Source: Lutimaribacter degradans (GTDB lineage Bacteria > Pseudomonadota > Alphaproteobacteria > Rhodobacterales > Rhodobacteraceae). From it: 64,000 bases of DNA. Below, piece by piece: positions 61,934-64,000 of the stretch (position 1 is its first letter; every line of letters starts with the position of its first letter). The stretch is from the NCBI RefSeq assembly GCF_023703375.1, contig NZ_JAMQGO010000005.1, positions 158,878 to 222,877 of the forward strand, given 5' to 3'. The translations under genes were made by a program, and so were the position numbers. The notes beneath the pieces were generated by a model. The model saw only the letters and a program-made list of their open reading frames with translations, was not told the DNA's origin and searched no databases.

Positions 61934-63902
61934 ACCCCAACCCCCTCAGAAACCCTGTGAGCTTCTCGGTCGCCTGCGCCCGGGCGTCTTCGATCTCGGT
62001 CAGGGTCACGCGATACTTGTCCCACCAGGTCTCGAACGCCGCCACGATCTGGCCGCGCTGCGCCGCGATGTAGCGGGTCAGGATCTTCTCCATGTCGTCA
62101 TGCAGGATCTTGAGCAGCAGGTCGGCGGCCTCCTGCGGTGACAGACCGTCCACGCCCTTGTTGAGCTCGGCGGCAAACTGCTCGCGCTTGGCCTTGAGCG
62201 TCTTCTTGACCTCGGTCAGCTGCTTCTTCCAGCGCTTGATCTGCGCCTCGTCCAAGGGCTCCGCGTCCTCCTCTTCGTCTCCCTCTTCGTCCTCCTCCGG
62301 CTTGGCGGTCGCGGCCTTGATCTGAGCATCGAGTTCCGCCTTCCGCGCCTCGAGCTCGGCGATCTCGCGCACGAAGTCGCCCATCAGGAAGGCGACAAGC
62401 TTGTGGTCCAGCGGGCTTTCCTTGTGCCCTTTGTCCTCGAGCGCCGTCACGATGGAGGTGCGCCAGGCATCGACCACGCCGCGCGTGTCGCGCGCCATAA
62501 GCGTGAGGAAGTCGAACCGCGACTGGTTCCAGAACTGCGCGATGATCCCGCGCACGGTGAAGGGATCCAGCACGGCCAGACTTTCGAGCGTTTCGGAGAA
62601 GCTGGAGAGCAGTTCATCGCGCAAGGCAATGAGGGCGGCGGGGTCTTCATGCCCGGCAAGCGCGGTGATGTTTTCGGTGTGGGCGTCCCACCAAGCGTTA
62701 AAATTTTCCCAGATCTCGGCCTCGCGCGCCATGAGCCCCGCGTTGTTTTCGATGGTAGGCTTGATGTCGGCTTTGGTGGTCACACGGCCGATGAAATCCA
62801 GATAGCGGTCATCGCGCGGGGTCAGCAGGTCCATCGGGTCCAGTCCGTGGGACTGGAATAGCTCGGATTTCGCCACGACCTCGGCCTTGGGGATGCCGCC
62901 AACGAGGTGCGCACGCACGTCATGCGGCTCGGGCGGCGGAGCGTTATCGGCATAGCGGCGGATGTTCAGGTTCCAGTCGTTCTCCTTCAGCATGTCAATG
63001 TCGACAATGGCGGAGAAGCCGGGGATCTCGCGGTATTCTTCGAAGGTGGTGACGATCTTCTCGATGTGCTCGGGCAGCAGGTGGTTCTGCGCGCGGCCCT
63101 CGAAATACTCGCGATCGGCGTTGATGAAGAGCACCTTCCCCTGGCGCTCCTTCGTCTTGCCGGAGACGAGGTTCGCACCGTGGTGGACGCGCTGGCGCAG
63201 GATGATGATGCAGGCCGGAATGCCGGTGCCGTAGAAGAGGTGCGGGCCGAGGCCAATGACCGCCTCGATCTGGTCGTTCTCGATGATCTTCTGGCGGATC
63301 TTGCCTTCATCCCCACCGCGGAAGAGGACTCCATGGGGCATGACAGTGGCGACCATGCCGCCGTCACGGGTGACGTGCAGCATGTGCTGCAGGAACATGA
63401 GGTCGGCCTTTTTCGAGCCGAGTGGCACCTCATGAAAGAAGCGCTCACGGAACTTGGGCTGCCACGCGTAATCGCCGGACCGATCCTTGTCTTTCGAGCC
63501 CCAGTTGATCGAGAAGGGTGGATTGGTCAGGATCCGGTCGAAACGCCGTAGCTCACCGTTTTCGACGTGCTGGGGCTCACCCAACGTGTCCTCGTTGCGA
63601 AGATCGGCGCTGCTGATGCCATGCAGCAGCATGTTCATCTTGGCGATGGACCAGACGGTGCCCGCGTTCTCTTGGCCGAACAGGTTGGCTTTGCGGCCGT
63701 CCTGACCGTGCTCGTCGATGTATTCCTTGGCCGCAATCAGCATGCCGCCGGAGCCGCAGCACGGATCATAGATGTCGTGCTCGAGGGTCGGCTTGAGCAG
63801 ACGTACCATCATTCGCACGACGGAACGGGGCGTGTAGAACTCCCCGCCCTTTTTGCCAGCGGAATCGGCAAATTCTCCGATCAGATACTCATAAGCAGCG
63901 CC
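61926..63902 (-). CDS. hsdM: Type I DNA methyltransferase subunit HsdM, N-terminally truncated
   Basis: About 658 residues are visible from GAAYEYLIGEF at 63902, through GGEFYTPRSV and the SAM motif DPCCGSGGML, to the adenine-methylase motif NPPFSINWG. A long C-terminal extension with an acidic stretch (EEDEEGDEEEDAEP) follows. The first ~150 residues expected of HsdM (helical N-domain) are absent. Upstream of 63903 the frame stays open to the window edge but reads WESCVRWRTL-type sequence unlike HsdM, and no start codon with a ribosome site is present. The gene is probably interrupted by an inserted element and may be non-functional. Confidence 0.82.
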   Translation of the reverse strand, partial: GAAYEYLIGEFADSAGKKGGEFYTPRSVVRMMVRLLKPTLEHDIYDPCCGSGGMLIAAKEYIDEHGQDGRKANLFGQENAGTVWSIAKMNMLLHGISSADLRNEDTLGEPQHVENGELRRFDRILTNPPFSINWGSKDKDRSGDYAWQPKFRERFFHEVPLGSKKADLMFLQHMLHVTRDGGMVATVMPHGVLFRGGDEGKIRQKIIENDQIEAVIGLGPHLFYGTGIPACIIILRQRVHHGANLVSGKTKERQGKVLFINADREYFEGRAQNHLLPEHIEKIVTTFEEYREIPGFSAIVDIDMLKENDWNLNIRRYADNAPPPEPHDVRAHLVGGIPKAEVVAKSELFQSHGLDPMDLLTPRDDRYLDFIGRVTTKADIKPTIENNAGLMAREAEIWENFNAWWDAHTENITALAGHEDPAALIALRDELLSSFSETLESLAVLDPFTVRGIIAQFWNQSRFDFLTLMARDTRGVVDAWRTSIVTALEDKGHKESPLDHKLVAFLMGDFVREIAELEARKAELDAQIKAATAKPEEDEEGDEEEDAEPLDEAQIKRWKKQLTEVKKTLKAKREQFAAELNKGVDGLSPQEAADLLLKILHDDMEKILTRYIAAQRGQIVAAFETWWDKYRVTLTEIEDARAQATEKLTGFLRGLGYV

Positions 63903-63903
63903 T

Positions 63904-64000
63904 AGTGTTCGCCACCTGACACAAGATTCCCATCGGCGGCTTGATGTGCCATATTCGGGGCATGAGACGCAGTGACATCTGCCTTTACCTTGGCCCCGCC
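63904..64000 (+). mobile_element. Putative end of an inserted mobile element, truncated by the window
   Basis: Homology to HsdM stops at ~63903, and the next plus-strand bases start TGTTCGCCACCTGACACAAG. A 23-bp part of this is found again, with 3 mismatches, at 49788-49810. An ATG at 63962 opens a plus-strand frame (MRRSDICLYLGPA...) that runs off the end and could be the first transposase gene. IS21-like is a guess; the element type is not proven. Confidence 0.35.

Overview
The window is GC-rich chromosomal DNA of an alphaproteobacterium, almost certainly a Rhodobacteraceae (Roseobacter-type) species. The evidence is the phrB-cfa-trgA-trgB-cysK block, an acuI-type acrylyl-CoA reductase, a DctPQM TRAP transporter, LpxI in place of LpxH, and a circularly permuted two-piece tmRNA. 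The species cannot be named from the sequence alone.

Layout. (1) 1-14.4 kb: the start of a Tat-exported ABC solute-binding protein, an AraC regulator and miaA on the minus strand. Then comes the envelope run pyrH-frr-uppS-cdsA-dxr-rseP-(small membrane protein)-bamA-skp-fabZ-lpxA-lpxI-lpxB, which links isoprenoid and phospholipid precursors, outer-membrane protein assembly and lipid A synthesis. (2) 14.4-24 kb: selO, a GNAT acetyltransferase and a nucleoside hydrolase (minus), a sulfotransferase-like protein, a small EF-hand protein, serS (minus), and yajC-secD-secF with a Mth938-like protein. (3) 24-33.7 kb: a TRAP transporter preceded by two palindromes, ssrA (tmRNA, minus strand), a DinB-like protein, acuI, uspA, a BCCT transporter and a class V aminotransferase-like enzyme. 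(4) 33.7-43.7 kb: photolyase, cyclopropane-fatty-acid synthase, TrgA, TrgB and cysteine synthase (a stress and tellurite cluster), a large MscS channel, an AlaX editing enzyme, an AI-2E family transporter and tRNA-Ser(GGA).

(5) 43.7-56.3 kb: a 12.5-kb island integrated in the 3' end of tRNA-Ser and bounded by a 14-bp direct repeat. It encodes a tyrosine integrase, a PrimPol/SF3-helicase replication protein, small and large terminase, portal, a protease-major capsid fusion, a gpW-like connector and a DUF2190 capsid protein. It has no recognisable tail, lysis or repressor gene. This is the gene content of a capsid-forming phage satellite (cf-PICI-like) rather than a complete prophage. It carries one AT-richer cargo gene on the opposite strand, an MrcB-HNH predicted restriction nuclease, and an eleven-copy 9-bp repeat cluster next to the replication gene. 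The repeat core GTCCAC also recurs beside both attachment sites.

(6) 56.3-64 kb: directly beyond the right attachment site lies a minus-strand type I restriction-modification operon (hsdM-hsdS-hsdR) followed by a YgjP/SprT-like zinc protease. HsdM lacks its N-terminal part. The reading frame runs into unrelated sequence at about 63,903 that looks like the end of an inserted mobile element, and a 23-bp stretch of that sequence matches (20/23) a sequence beside the island's MrcB-HNH gene. The tRNA-Ser locus therefore appears to be an integration hot spot holding a satellite and a defence module.
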